This document shows positions 13,945 through 21,510 of a DNA stretch of 22,790 nt, in pieces. Within the stretch, counting starts at the first letter, position 1. Every line of letters begins with the position of its first letter. A model generated the notes under the pieces. It searched no databases, was not told the DNA's origin, and saw nothing but the letters and a program-made list of their open reading frames with translations. Made by a program: the position numbers and the translations under genes. Origin of the DNA: Candidatus Zixiibacteriota bacterium (GTDB taxonomy: Bacteria > RBG-13-66-14 > B26-G2 > WVWN01). The stretch spans positions 1 through 22,790 of the forward strand of contig JAUWLW010000042.1 of NCBI GenBank assembly GCA_030613505.1. Direction: 5' to 3'.

Positions 13945-15024
13945 TTACTTACCTTCGAAACGGCCCGGCGAATCCCAGAACGTGGTCTCGCGGGTATCTT
14001 CCACATCCTCTTCGTCGATCGCCAGCCGGTTCATGTCGAATTCGGCGAAGGAGGCGATGTGCCGGCCGAACCCCGGCTCGGTGGAGGCGAAGACGTTGTA
14101 CTCGCCGTCGCCCACGTCGTCGACGAAGACGAAGAGCATCCGCCGGCCTACCAGCCCGGCGTTATAGTACTTCCAAGCGTAATAAGGTTTCGTGGACCAC
14201 GTAGACCGCTCGAAGCCCGCCAGCGACGCCACGCCCCCGGCGCGGTCCTCGATCTCGTCGGGCGGGCCGAAGGCGACGTAAACCTTGCCGCGGTCGGTCC
14301 GCAGGCCGTCGCGGATGGGCGTCGCATAGTGGTCCTGGACGTACGTTACGCGCCGCCAGAACTCGTCCTCGTACTCGTTCTCGGGAGTGTTCGGGTCCGG
14401 GTCCCGCCGCACCCAAACCTTGTCCAGCATCATGCTCTTGCCGCGGGGCGAGAGGACGTCGAAAAGGGCGAGCTCCTCTTCGGTGGCGATGAGGGACAGC
14501 GCCAGGCGGGTTTCCTTCTCCGTGGGCCGCGGAAGGTCGCGCACCTCGTCCGGGAAAAGGACGCCGAATTGCTCGGCCCCGCTCATCCTTTTTATCAAGT
14601 CTTCCGTCAACCGGCGCAAGTCGCGGCTCTGGGCGTCGGCCGACCCTTTCAAGGTTTTCTTCTCGACGTCGTTTACCCAAATCTGGACCGTATACAGCTC
14701 GCCGTCGTACGCAACGCGGCCCGTGACGACCTCGTCGTCGCCCAAAGCCTTACCCAACCGTACGATATCGTTCATGGCGGTAAGGTCGAGGCCGGCGTCC
14801 CGCGCCGCGGTGGCGGCGTTATTCGTGCGCCGGTAACTCTCCAATTCGTACCCCTCTACGCCCAAGAACATAAGGCGGACGTTGTCGGCGACGTCGACGC
14901 CGCTTTCAGCGCTCGCCTGGCCGTAAACCGGGAAGTCCAGTACGGCTAACTTACGCGCGGCGGCCGGGCTCCCGGCGACGGCCGCGAGCATCGCCGCGAC
15001 GGCTATGTATTTTAATATCTTCAT
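13945..15024 (-). CDS. Secreted GWxTD-domain protein with CsgG/LpoB-like N-terminal domain
   Basis: 359 residues. Signal peptide MKILKYIAVAAMLAAVAGSPAAA, then a domain (about 24-150) starting RKLAVLDFPVYG with LGKALGDDEVVTGRVAYDG, which resembles the curli-secretion/LpoB-type periplasmic fold. Residues about 180-330 form a GWxTD domain: WVRRDPDPNTPENEYEDEFWRRVTYV, then GLRTDRGKVYVAFGPPDEIED. The name-giving Trp is Leu here (GLRTD). GWxTD proteins are secreted, common in Acidobacteriota, Gemmatimonadota and FCB groups, and of unknown function. It is the first gene of the five-gene minus operon. AAGGAAGG upstream and a good promoter support the start. Pairing with a CsgG-like domain suggests an envelope role. 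Confidence 0.82.
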   Translation of the reverse strand: MKILKYIAVAAMLAAVAGSPAAARKLAVLDFPVYGQASAESGVDVADNVRLMFLGVEGYELESYRRTNNAATAARDAGLDLTAMNDIVRLGKALGDDEVVTGRVAYDGELYTVQIWVNDVEKKTLKGSADAQSRDLRRLTEDLIKRMSGAEQFGVLFPDEVRDLPRPTEKETRLALSLIATEEELALFDVLSPRGKSMMLDKVWVRRDPDPNTPENEYEDEFWRRVTYVQDHYATPIRDGLRTDRGKVYVAFGPPDEIEDRAGGVASLAGFERSTWSTKPYYAWKYYNAGLVGRRMLFVFVDDVGDGEYNVFASTEPGFGRHIASFAEFDMNRLAIDEEDVEDTRETTFWDSPGRFEGK

Positions 15025-15071
15025 ATCGTACTCAACCTTCCTTCTTGGATTATTCTCACAGACGAATATAA

Positions 15072-15100
15072 ATTATAATACACGGCTTACCCAAAAGCAA
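15072..15100 (-). promoter_or_regulatory. Promoter of the GWxTD-transaldolase-ridA operon
   Basis: Minus strand: TTGCTT (15095-15100), 17-bp spacer, perfect TATAAT (15072-15077). Predicted start near 15065, leader about 40 nt with AAGGAAGG as ribosome site. Confidence 0.75.
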
Positions 15101-15127
15101 ATAAAAACCTTAACGCCGCTCCACCCC

Positions 15128-15293
15128 CAAAATAAAGGCCGCGCCGAGGCGGCCTTACAACGGACATGGGGCCGAAGCCCCCGCTACTACACAATTCGTT
15201 GACACGGCCGCAGGAAGCGCGCCGGCGCTAAGTCCCCGCTTCCCGAAAAGTAACTTTTACGGCAGCCCGCGTTTTCGGTTGACACCGACCGAA
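15128..15293 (-). ncRNA. Candidate structured small RNA in the divergent intergenic region
   Basis: On the minus strand this gene-free stretch holds consecutive hairpins: UCGGU-GUCA-ACCGA; an AAAAG/CUUUU stem; GGAAGCG paired with CGCUUCC; GGGGC-UUCG-GCCCC; and finally AAGGCCGC/GCGGCCUU (15149-15156/15135-15142) followed by UAUUUU like an intrinsic terminator. A TATAAT on the minus strand (15300-15305) overlaps the -10 box of the plus-strand EAL promoter and could start it, but its -35 is poor. The terminator lies before the GWxTD promoter, so this RNA would be separate from that mRNA. It fits no RNA family I recognise. GC-rich DNA forms hairpins by chance, so confidence is low. Confidence 0.3.
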
Positions 15294-15307
15294 GCCGCTA
15301 TTATATT
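15279..15307 (+). promoter_or_regulatory. Promoter of the EAL / response-regulator operon
   Basis: TTGACA (15279-15284), 17-bp spacer, TATATT (15302-15307). Predicted start near 15314; leader about 36 nt without a Shine-Dalgarno before the GTG at 15350. Confidence 0.8.
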
Positions 15308-15349
15308 GATTTCAGGGTGGTTCGTTAGCCGCCTACTACTGCGCATGCC

Positions 15350-16756
15350 GTGGTTGAAGACGAGAAATTTATACCCGAGAAGCAGCCCAGCAGCCGGACC
15401 CTGTGGCTCCGCCTGCAGACGCTGTTGTCGGACAAGATAAGCTCGCTACCGACGCTGCCGGCGAAGATGGCGGCCGTACGCGCCGCGCTCGAGGAGTACG
15501 GCGCCGTGGGCCTGATCTACCTGACCATCCCGCGGGCCGACGACCTCGAGGCGCTCTACGGCTGGCAATGTCTGGACGAGTTCGTCGCCGACGTGGGAAC
15601 CGTCCTGGCCAAATTCCACCGGACATTTCTCAACCCGGACGACGTCGTCGTCGTGCGCGACGTCCAATCCACCGAGTTCCTTTTGTTCGTTAAGCCCTCC
15701 GCGGCCGACAGGCCGGAAGAGGTAGCGCCGGACCGGCTCGAGACCCTCAAGACGCAGCTCATCAAATACCTAGAGTCGGAACGCAACGCCGACATCCTGC
15801 GCGGCCATCATCAGGTGAACTTCCTGACCGCGACCTCGCGGATCATCCACAACCTCTTCACCCGGCCCGAGCGCTTGGTCCTGGCCGCGGTCGACGGGAC
15901 GCGCCGGGCGGCGATATCGGCCGCGGAAACCGAAACCCGCCACCAAAAAGAAACGCTTCAGCGTATCATCGTACGCGAAGAAGTGGACGTCCTCTACCAG
16001 CCCATTTTGACCCTGGGCGAGCTCGGCATCTTCGGCTTCGAAGCCCTATCCACCGCCGCGGACGGCACCGGCATCGCGAACGCCGAGATGCTCTTCGCGC
16101 TGGCGGCGGAGGCCAACCTGTCGACGCAGCTCGACCGCGTTTGCCGTCGGCGCGCTTTCACCGACGCCCAGCGCTGGCTCGGCGACAGCCGGCTCTTCCT
16201 CAACACCGACCCCCGCACCATCGAGGATCTCGGCACCCGGGACGACGCGCTGTTTCACCTCTTCCAGAGCGGCGGCATATCGCCCCACCGGGTCGTACTG
16301 GAGATAACCGAACGTTCCGCCATCGGGAACCTCGCTCTCTTTGAGGCCACCCTCAACCGCCTTCGCGATTACGGCATCGGCATCGCGGTGGACGACGCCG
16401 GCGCCGGGTACGCCAGCCTGAACACCATCGCCCGCCTTAAACCCGACTTCCTCAAGTTCGACATAGCGCTGGTGCGGGACATCGACCGCGACCGCGTCAA
16501 GCAAGAGCTCCTGGCGACGGTTCAGGAGCTGGGGAGCCGCGTCAACGCCCGCGTTATCGCGGAAGGCATCGAGACGGAGGGCGAACTAACAACCCTCATG
16601 GAGGCGGGCGTCGAGTTCGGCCAGGGTTACCTCCTGGCGAAGCCGAAGCCTGCTTTGGAAATAGAGCGGTTCTTCCCCGGCGACCCCGGACGGATACTGG
16701 AATACGCGAGAGAAGACGAACCGAGCGGCGCACCGGAGGAAAAAGGCTTTGAATAG
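15350..16756 (+). CDS. Cyclic-di-GMP phosphodiesterase: degenerate GGDEF plus EAL domain
   Basis: 468 residues, GTG start (MVEDEK). Residues about 45-190 are GGDEF-like, but the signature is replaced by VQSTEF (105-110), so no cyclase activity is expected. The EAL domain (about 205-440) keeps the catalytic set: Gln217 in LYQPI, Glu231 (FGFEAL), Asn285 (LFLNTDP), Glu318 (LEITER), Asp348 and Asp349, Lys369 (FLKFD), Glu405 (IAEGIET) and Gln425 (GQGYLL). The loop-6 motif reads DDAGAGYAS rather than DDFGxGxSS, a Phe to Ala change. It should hydrolyse c-di-GMP to pGpG. No membrane segment, so cytoplasmic. The stop overlaps the next gene by eight bases, so it is expressed with a response-regulator receiver that may control it. 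A short disordered acidic tail ends it. Confidence 0.9.
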   Translation: MVEDEKFIPEKQPSSRTLWLRLQTLLSDKISSLPTLPAKMAAVRAALEEYGAVGLIYLTIPRADDLEALYGWQCLDEFVADVGTVLAKFHRTFLNPDDVVVVRDVQSTEFLLFVKPSAADRPEEVAPDRLETLKTQLIKYLESERNADILRGHHQVNFLTATSRIIHNLFTRPERLVLAAVDGTRRAAISAAETETRHQKETLQRIIVREEVDVLYQPILTLGELGIFGFEALSTAADGTGIANAEMLFALAAEANLSTQLDRVCRRRAFTDAQRWLGDSRLFLNTDPRTIEDLGTRDDALFHLFQSGGISPHRVVLEITERSAIGNLALFEATLNRLRDYGIGIAVDDAGAGYASLNTIARLKPDFLKFDIALVRDIDRDRVKQELLATVQELGSRVNARVIAEGIETEGELTTLMEAGVEFGQGYLLAKPKPALEIERFFPGDPGRILEYAREDEPSGAPEEKGFE

Positions 16757-17114
16757 GAAAATTCTCGTAGTTGACGACGAGGAGAGCGTCCGGCACGTCG
16801 TGTCCTTCACGCTCGAGCAGGCGGGCTACGCCGTCGACACCGCCGCCAACGGCGACGAATGCCTCGAGAAAGTCTACTCCTTCCGCCCCGACCTGGTCCT
16901 GCTCGACCTGATGATGCCCACGGTCGACGGTTGGGAGGTATTGAGGTTGTTGCGGTCCAACCCCGAGACCGAGGCCGTCCAGGTCGTCCTACTCACCGCC
17001 AAGGGCGAGATCCACGACATAATGTTCGCGCTGCAGCAAGGCGCCGCCGACTACATTACCAAACCGTTCGGTAAGAGAGAACTACTCGAGCGTATATCGC
17101 GCGCCCTGGAGTGA
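16749..17114 (+). CDS. Single-domain response regulator (CheY-like receiver)
   Basis: 121 residues forming one receiver domain and nothing else. Asp9 and Asp10 (VVDDEES) bind magnesium, Asp53 (LLDLMMP) is the phosphoacceptor, Thr83 (LLTAKG) and Lys105 (ITKPFGK) complete the site. The start is TTG, inside the end of the EAL gene, supported by GGAGG about nine bases upstream. With no output domain it must act through protein contacts; coupling to the EAL gene makes the phosphodiesterase the obvious partner. No histidine kinase is in the window. Confidence 0.93.
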   Translation: MNRKILVVDDEESVRHVVSFTLEQAGYAVDTAANGDECLEKVYSFRPDLVLLDLMMPTVDGWEVLRLLRSNPETEAVQVVLLTAKGEIHDIMFALQQGAADYITKPFGKRELLERISRALE

Positions 17115-17135
17115 AAACCGACACGCCCCAGAAAC

Positions 17136-17168
17136 TAAAAAACCCGCTCTCGAGAGAGGGCGGGTTTC
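17136..17168 (+). terminator. Bidirectional terminator between the receiver gene and mreB
   Basis: AAACCCGC (17140-17147) pairs with GCGGGTTT (17160-17167), with a partly self-pairing TCTCGAGAGAGG inside. The minus strand ends in six T, the plus strand in TTTCTC, so it mainly serves mreB and probably both. Confidence 0.85.
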
Positions 17169-17192
17169 TCGCGCCGAGGCGTGCCGCGGCCC

Positions 17193-18236
17193 TCAGACCT
17201 CCCGGATGATGACTTTCTCGTACTTCTTCGGGTCCTCCAGAACCTTGCCGGTCCCGAGGACGATGCACGTCAGGGGGTTTTCAGCGATCCGAATCGTCAG
17301 GTTGGTCTCCTTATTTAAAACCAGGTCGAGGCCCCGTAAAAGCGAACCTCCCCCGCAGAGCACGACGCCGTCGTCTATGATGTCGGAGGCCAACTCGGGC
17401 GGCGTCTGCTCGAGCGTGTCGCGGACGGCGCCGATGATCTGGCCCAACGGCTCGCGGATGGCGTCGCGCATCTCGCGGGAGGAAACGGTCAGCGTCTTGG
17501 GGATACCGGCGACGAGGTCGCGGCCTTTAACGGCCATGGTCTCCTCGCGCTCGAGCGGGTACGCCGAACATATGGTCTTCTTTATCTTCTCGGCGGTCAG
17601 TTCACCCACCAGCAAGTTGTAAGCCTTCTTTAAATAATTATCTATCGCCTCGTCGATCTCGTCTCCGGCGACGCGGATGGAGGTGCTGGTCACGATGCCC
17701 TCCAGCGCCAGGACCGCCACCTCGGTCGTGCCGCCGCCCACGTCCACTACCATGCTGCCGCGGGGCTCGTGGATGGGGAGGCCGACGCCTATGGCCGCGG
17801 AGATGGGCTCCTCCACCAGGATGACCTCCCGCGTGCCGGCGTGGAGCGCCGAGTCCCGCACCGCGCGCCGCTCGACGTCGGTTATGCCGGTCGGGACGCA
17901 TATCGCCACCCGCGGCCGGAAGACGCCCCGCTTGCCGCGCGCCTCGCGGATGAAGTACTTTATCATCTCCTCGGCCAGGCGGAAATCGGCGATGACGCCG
18001 TCCTTCATGGGCCGTATCGCCAGGATCGACCCGGGGGTCTTCCCCAACATCTCCTTGGCCTCGTGCCCCACGGCGAGCACTTCACGCTTCGCCCGGTCGA
18101 GCGCCACCACCGAGGGTTCGTTTATCACGATGCCCCGGCCGCGGACGTACACCAACGTGTTCGCGGTGCCGAGGTCCATCGCCATGTCGGGAGTCACCGA
18201 GGAGAAGAAACGTTTAACGTTCGAAAAAGCGCCCAA
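17193..18236 (-). CDS. mreB: Rod-shape-determining actin homologue MreB
   Basis: 347 residues, the usual MreB length. Actin-type ATPase motifs: DLGTANTLVYVRGRGIV (phosphate 1), DVGGGTTEVAVL (phosphate 2), GGGSLLRGLD (adenosine) and VPTGITDVERRAV. MreB filaments lie under the inner membrane and guide lateral wall synthesis. I chose a TTG start at 18236: GGAGG sits five bases upstream and the N-terminus (MGAFSNVKRFFSS) matches family form. An ATG 21 codons further out overlaps the -35 box and has no ribosome site. mreC is not adjacent but about 2.3 kb away on the other strand in an ispE operon, and no mreD or rodA is seen. Confidence 0.95.
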   Translation of the reverse strand: MGAFSNVKRFFSSVTPDMAMDLGTANTLVYVRGRGIVINEPSVVALDRAKREVLAVGHEAKEMLGKTPGSILAIRPMKDGVIADFRLAEEMIKYFIREARGKRGVFRPRVAICVPTGITDVERRAVRDSALHAGTREVILVEEPISAAIGVGLPIHEPRGSMVVDVGGGTTEVAVLALEGIVTSTSIRVAGDEIDEAIDNYLKKAYNLLVGELTAEKIKKTICSAYPLEREETMAVKGRDLVAGIPKTLTVSSREMRDAIREPLGQIIGAVRDTLEQTPPELASDIIDDGVVLCGGGSLLRGLDLVLNKETNLTIRIAENPLTCIVLGTGKVLEDPKKYEKVIIREV

Positions 18237-18270
18237 AGCCGCCTCCGCGTGCGATGATTTGATTGCCGAA

Positions 18271-18299
18271 ATACTAACACACGGCCTGCGCTCCCGCAA
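18271..18299 (-). promoter_or_regulatory. mreB promoter
   Basis: Minus strand: TTGCGG (18294-18299), 17-bp spacer, TAGTAT (18271-18276); start near 18264 with a 28-nt leader carrying GGAGG. It sets the mreB start at the TTG of 18236. Confidence 0.65.
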
Positions 18300-18342
18300 G
18301 TTGATTCGGCCCTACGCGCCCCGGCCGCGCCGTTCGCCGCTA

Positions 18343-18371
18343 TTGACTAACGCCGACGCCGTTAGTATCAT
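18343..18371 (+). promoter_or_regulatory. Promoter of the phosphoesterase-ispE-mreC operon, leaderless
   Basis: TTGACT (18343-18348), 17-bp spacer, TATCAT (18366-18371). The start is expected around 18378, at most two bases from the ATG at 18380, with no Shine-Dalgarno. It is divergent from the mreB promoter; the two -35 boxes are about 44 bp apart. Confidence 0.65.
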
Positions 18372-18379
18372 ATTGGCGT

Positions 18380-18865
18380 ATGGACCGCGTCGCCGTCATA
18401 GCGGACTCGCACGACAACCTGCACAAGATACGGTTGGCCGTCACCGTCATCAACGAGTGGGGCGCCGACCTGGTTTTACACTGCGGCGACTACGTGGCGC
18501 CGTTCACCGCGGAACCGTTTAGCGAACTCAACGCGCCCTTGCGCGGCGTCTTCGGCAACAACGACGGCGACCGCGCCGCCCTCAAAAAGGCGTACGCCGA
18601 CATAGGCGAGATAGACCCCGACCCCCACCGCTTCACCTTCAACGGCCTTTCGATGCTAATAACGCACAAACCGCGGGTGGCGCGCGAGGCCGCGGCCGGC
18701 GCCGGCTACGACCTCATCGTCTTCGGCCACGACCACCGCGTCCGCGTCGAACAAGGCGAATCCCTCGTAATCTGCCCGGGCGAGCTCGGCGGCTGGGTCA
18801 CGGGGCGCGCGAGCCTCGCGCTGGTCGAGGTCCGGATAGGCATCGTCGACATCGAATACCTATAG
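18380..18865 (+). CDS. YfcE/MJ0936-type metallophosphoesterase
   Basis: 161 residues, standard length for this small calcineurin-like subfamily. Metal-site motifs in order: ADSHDN (Asp8, His10), HCGDYV (GD), GNNDGD (Asn), ITHKPR (His, with the usual THGH shortened) and FGHDHR (GHxH). It should bind two divalent metals and hydrolyse phosphodiesters or phosphomonoesters in the cytoplasm; natural substrates of this family are mostly unknown. It opens an operon with a secreted LolA/B-like protein, ispE and mreC, suggesting only co-expression with envelope genes. Confidence 0.9.
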   Translation: MDRVAVIADSHDNLHKIRLAVTVINEWGADLVLHCGDYVAPFTAEPFSELNAPLRGVFGNNDGDRAALKKAYADIGEIDPDPHRFTFNGLSMLITHKPRVAREAAAGAGYDLIVFGHDHRVRVEQGESLVICPGELGGWVTGRASLALVEVRIGIVDIEYL

Positions 18866-18868
18866 CTG

Positions 18869-19729
18869 ATGAGACGCTTTCCGCTTATAAAAGTTCGCGG
18901 CGCGTCGGCGGCCCTTGTAGCGGCGGCCTTCCTCGCGATAATAACGGCGGCCGCGCAAGCCCAACCGCCGGCGCCTTCGAAAACCGAGCCGTCGGCCGCG
19001 GCCCTATTGTTGGAAGGAATTGAAAGCGGACGCGGCTCCCTCGCAAGTTATCGCGGGACGGCGACGCTACGCGCCTACGGCGACGTCGAGGGCTCCTTCA
19101 ACGCCGCCTTCGCCCGCGAGCTGCCCGACCGAGGGCGTTTGGAGATGTCGACGCCGCTGACGGGAACGGCGCTGGTCGTCACCGCCGCCGGGGGCGAGCT
19201 GCTGGCCTTCTACCCGCTCGACGAAATCGCCGTCGTCGGCTCCGACGACGCGCGCGGCATCCCCGCCCTAGCGGCCGGCGCGGGCGGCAGCCTCTCCGAT
19301 AGCCTGGACTTGCTGACGGGGCGGCCGCCGCTATACGCGGAGGAGGTGGCCGCGGCCGACCTGGAAATTAAAGCCGTGGAAGACAGCGATACCCTCACGT
19401 TGACGTGGCTCGAGGCGGGGGGTTCGCGCCTCCAGCAGCTGACGTTGGCCGGCAACCCGCGCCGCCCGGTCGCTTTTAGGATTTACGAAAAAGACGCCGC
19501 GGCGGTAGACGTCACGTACGGCGATTGGCGCGACCGCGGCGACGTCGCCGCGCCGTTCGCGGTAACCGTAAAAACGAGCGACGCCATAGTGGAAATATCC
19601 GTCAAAAAATTCGAAGCTAACGTCGACATACAGGAGGAGGCGTTTTCGACGACGCCCCCGGAAGGTGTCGAGGTTCTGGAGAGGTGGCCCGTTCCTTCCG
19701 CGTATGACGTCGAAGATGAACGAAACTAA
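18869..19729 (+). CDS. Secreted LolA/LolB-like (DUF4292-like) protein
   Basis: 286 residues, ATG three bases after the upstream stop, no Shine-Dalgarno, so translated by coupling. Signal peptide about 1-31 ending AQAQ. The body is mostly beta strands in the pattern of the lipoprotein-carrier fold: SLASYRGTATLRAYGDVEGSFNAAF, GRLEMSTPLTGTALVVTAAGGELLAFYPLDE, then LTLTWLEAGGSRLQQLTLAG and FAVTVKTSDAIVEISVKKFEANVDI. These are the strands I associate with DUF4292/LolB relatives that carry lipoproteins across the periplasm. There is no lipobox. The gene overlaps the ispE start by about 26 bp. The family call is moderately secure. Confidence 0.75.
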   Translation: MRRFPLIKVRGASAALVAAAFLAIITAAAQAQPPAPSKTEPSAAALLLEGIESGRGSLASYRGTATLRAYGDVEGSFNAAFARELPDRGRLEMSTPLTGTALVVTAAGGELLAFYPLDEIAVVGSDDARGIPALAAGAGGSLSDSLDLLTGRPPLYAEEVAAADLEIKAVEDSDTLTLTWLEAGGSRLQQLTLAGNPRRPVAFRIYEKDAAAVDVTYGDWRDRGDVAAPFAVTVKTSDAIVEISVKKFEANVDIQEEAFSTTPPEGVEVLERWPVPSAYDVEDERN

Positions 19730-20576
19730 ATTCGAAGTCGACGCGCCCGCCAAGGTCAACGTGTGCCTGTTGGTCGCGGGGCGGCGAGCGGACGGCTACC
19801 ACGACGTCGCCACCGTCATGGCGCCGCTCGAGCTGGCCGACGCGCTGACGATTACGGTCAAGGCCGGCCGCGGCGTCAACGTGAGCTGCGACGGCGCCGG
19901 CGTCCCGACGGGCGAGCGCAACCTGGCCGGCCAGGCGGCGCTGGCGTTCCTGGCCGCGGCGAACGTCGACGCCCGCGTCGACGTCCATTTGGCCAAGAAC
20001 GTACCGGTCGGCGCCGGCCTGGGCGGCGGCTCGAGCGACGCCGCGGCCGCGCTCCAAGCCCTGAACGAGCACTTCGGCCGGCCGCTGAGCGACGACGCGC
20101 TGTGGCACCTCGCCCGCCGGCTGGGCAGCGACGTGCCGTTCTTCCTCCGCTCCGGCTGGGGATTCGCGACGGGGCGAGGGGACTTCGTCACGCCCGTACC
20201 GGGCCCCGCCGGCGTTCCTCTCCTGCTGGCCGCGCCGCGCCGCAGCGTCCAAACCACGCGCGTCTATAAAACGCTCACGGCGGACGAATACGCGCCGAAC
20301 GCCGACGCCCTCTGGGAAGTGCTGGCTCGCCTCGACGGGCCGCCGACGGCGTGGTGGCCGGCGGGCGAAAACTCGCTGGAGCGCCCGGCGCTGCGCGCCT
20401 TCCCGTTTTTGGAAGAACTTAAGGATGCGCTGGCCGAGCTCGGCGTCGACGGCGCACGGCTAAGCGGCTCGGGCGGCGCGTTCGCGGCGCCGGCGACCGA
20501 CGGCGAAAAAGCGAAGGCCGCGGCCGCGGAACTGACCGCCCGCGGCTACTGGGCAACGATAACCGCCACGCGATAA
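19704..20576 (+). CDS. ispE: 4-diphosphocytidyl-2-C-methyl-D-erythritol kinase IspE
   Basis: About 290 residues. GHMP-kinase motifs: DAPAKVNVCLLVAGRRADGYHDVATVM at the N-terminus (substrate-binding Lys in PAKVN), PVGAGLGGGSSDAAAAL (ATP loop and catalytic Asp) and LSGSGGAFAAP (motif 3). It phosphorylates the 2-hydroxyl of CDP-ME in the MEP isoprenoid pathway, which also supplies undecaprenyl phosphate for wall synthesis, fitting the neighbour mreC. The exact start is uncertain: ATG at 19704 (MTSKMNETK) is taken, with 19716 equally possible; neither has a good ribosome site, and both overlap the upstream gene, so coupling is likely. Confidence 0.93.
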   Translation: MTSKMNETKFEVDAPAKVNVCLLVAGRRADGYHDVATVMAPLELADALTITVKAGRGVNVSCDGAGVPTGERNLAGQAALAFLAAANVDARVDVHLAKNVPVGAGLGGGSSDAAAALQALNEHFGRPLSDDALWHLARRLGSDVPFFLRSGWGFATGRGDFVTPVPGPAGVPLLLAAPRRSVQTTRVYKTLTADEYAPNADALWEVLARLDGPPTAWWPAGENSLERPALRAFPFLEELKDALAELGVDGARLSGSGGAFAAPATDGEKAKAAAAELTARGYWATITATR

Positions 20577-20578
20577 CG

Positions 20579-21358
20579 ATGCGGACGCTCTTCAGCGCGA
20601 AAATTATTACGACGTTGTTGCTTTCGGGCGTCGCGGCCTGCCTGGTCGCACTCGACCTTACGGGCCGCTTCGAGGCGCGGGCGCTACTCGTCCGGGCCAA
20701 GGCGCCGGCGTACACGCTCTCGTCGTACGTGAAGGAGCTCGAGCGCGGCGAGGAAACGCGGGCCGAGATGGCGGAGCGGCTCGCGCGCCGCTCCATATTG
20801 CTGGGTCGCGCCGAACGGTACCGGCGCGAGAACGACGCGTTGCGCGCGCTGCTCGGCTTCGCCGTCGAGATGCCGTACGAGTTGACGTACGCGCCCGTCC
20901 TCGAGCGCCGCGCCGAGAGCTGGCTCGAGACGACGGCGGTGGGCGCGGGCCGCCGCGACGGCGTCGCCCCGGGGATGCCGGTAATAGGGGCCGAAGGGCT
21001 GGTGGGCCGGGTCGCGCGAGTGACGGCGACGGCGGCCGAGGTGGAGCTCATCACCAGCGAGCGGGTCCGCGTCGCCGCGACGCACGCGCCCACCGGGACG
21101 ACGGGCGTGTACTACGCCGACGCCGAAGGCCGCGGCCGGTTGGAGTACCTGCCGCGAACCACCGAGCTCAAGGTGGGCGACCTGGTCGTCACGGCCGGCA
21201 CGAGCCGCCTGTTCCCGCCGGGCCTGATTATCGGGTACGTCCGCGCCGTCGAGCGGCCTTTCGACTCCATGTTCGCCGAGGTGGAGGTAGCGCCGGCGGA
21301 GAATCTGGCCGCGCTGGAGAGCGTCTTCGTCGTCGATTGGCTGCCGCCGAAAAAGTGA
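20579..21358 (+). CDS. mreC: Cell-shape protein MreC
   Basis: 259 residues. One N-terminal membrane span (about 10-28), a coiled coil (about 50-90, ending LGRAERYRRENDALRALLGF) and the two beta-barrel domains of the family: YAPVLERRAESWLETTAVGAGRRDGVAPGMPVIGAEGLVGRVARVTATAAEVELIT and TGVYYADAEGRGRLEYLPRTTELKVGDLVVTAGTSRLFPPGLIIGYV. It forms periplasmic filaments that activate the PBP2-RodA synthase and connect to MreB. It starts two bases after ispE stops. The mreB gene is nearby but divergent, and mreD is missing from the window. Confidence 0.93.
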   Translation: MRTLFSAKIITTLLLSGVAACLVALDLTGRFEARALLVRAKAPAYTLSSYVKELERGEETRAEMAERLARRSILLGRAERYRRENDALRALLGFAVEMPYELTYAPVLERRAESWLETTAVGAGRRDGVAPGMPVIGAEGLVGRVARVTATAAEVELITSERVRVAATHAPTGTTGVYYADAEGRGRLEYLPRTTELKVGDLVVTAGTSRLFPPGLIIGYVRAVERPFDSMFAEVEVAPAENLAALESVFVVDWLPPKK

Positions 21359-21384
21359 ACAAGCGCCCAACGCGTCGAGTATAT

Positions 21385-21408
21385 CCAGCCCCTCGAGGCT
21401 GGTTTTTC
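21385..21408 (+). terminator. Intrinsic terminator after mreC
   Basis: CCAGCC-CCTCGA-GGCTGG followed by five T. Confidence 0.9.
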
Positions 21409-21440
21409 GTAAGCGGCGCCGGGGCGGAAAACCGCCGCGG

Positions 21441-21470
21441 TTGATTTAGGCGGCGCGTTTTTGTTATAAT
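21441..21470 (+). promoter_or_regulatory. Promoter of the SPASM radical SAM gene
   Basis: TTGATT (21441-21446), 18-bp spacer, perfect TATAAT (21465-21470). Start near 21477; leader about 34 nt with AAGGTGA before the ATG at 21511. Confidence 0.72.
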
Positions 21471-21510
21471 ACGCCGGTTCATTACTACGGTCCTACAAGG
21501 TGAAATAGAG

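Noticed and set aside
13672-14949. Long plus-strand open frame opposite the GWxTD and transaldolase genes
   Set aside because: A GC-rich shadow of clear minus-strand genes; no recognisable domain, and its codon pattern follows the opposite strand.
15152-15195. A third tRNA-Val-like scrap (GCCTTACAAC and a GGGG/CCCC T-arm-like hairpin)
   Set aside because: Only a 10-mer is shared with the fragment at 6951, and part of it is explained by the AAGGCCGC terminator stem; no gapless longer alignment.
18237-18299. Longer N-terminal extension of MreB from the ATG at 18299
   Set aside because: It overlaps the promoter, lacks a ribosome site, and is not typical of MreB; the TTG at 18236 has GGAGG five bases upstream.
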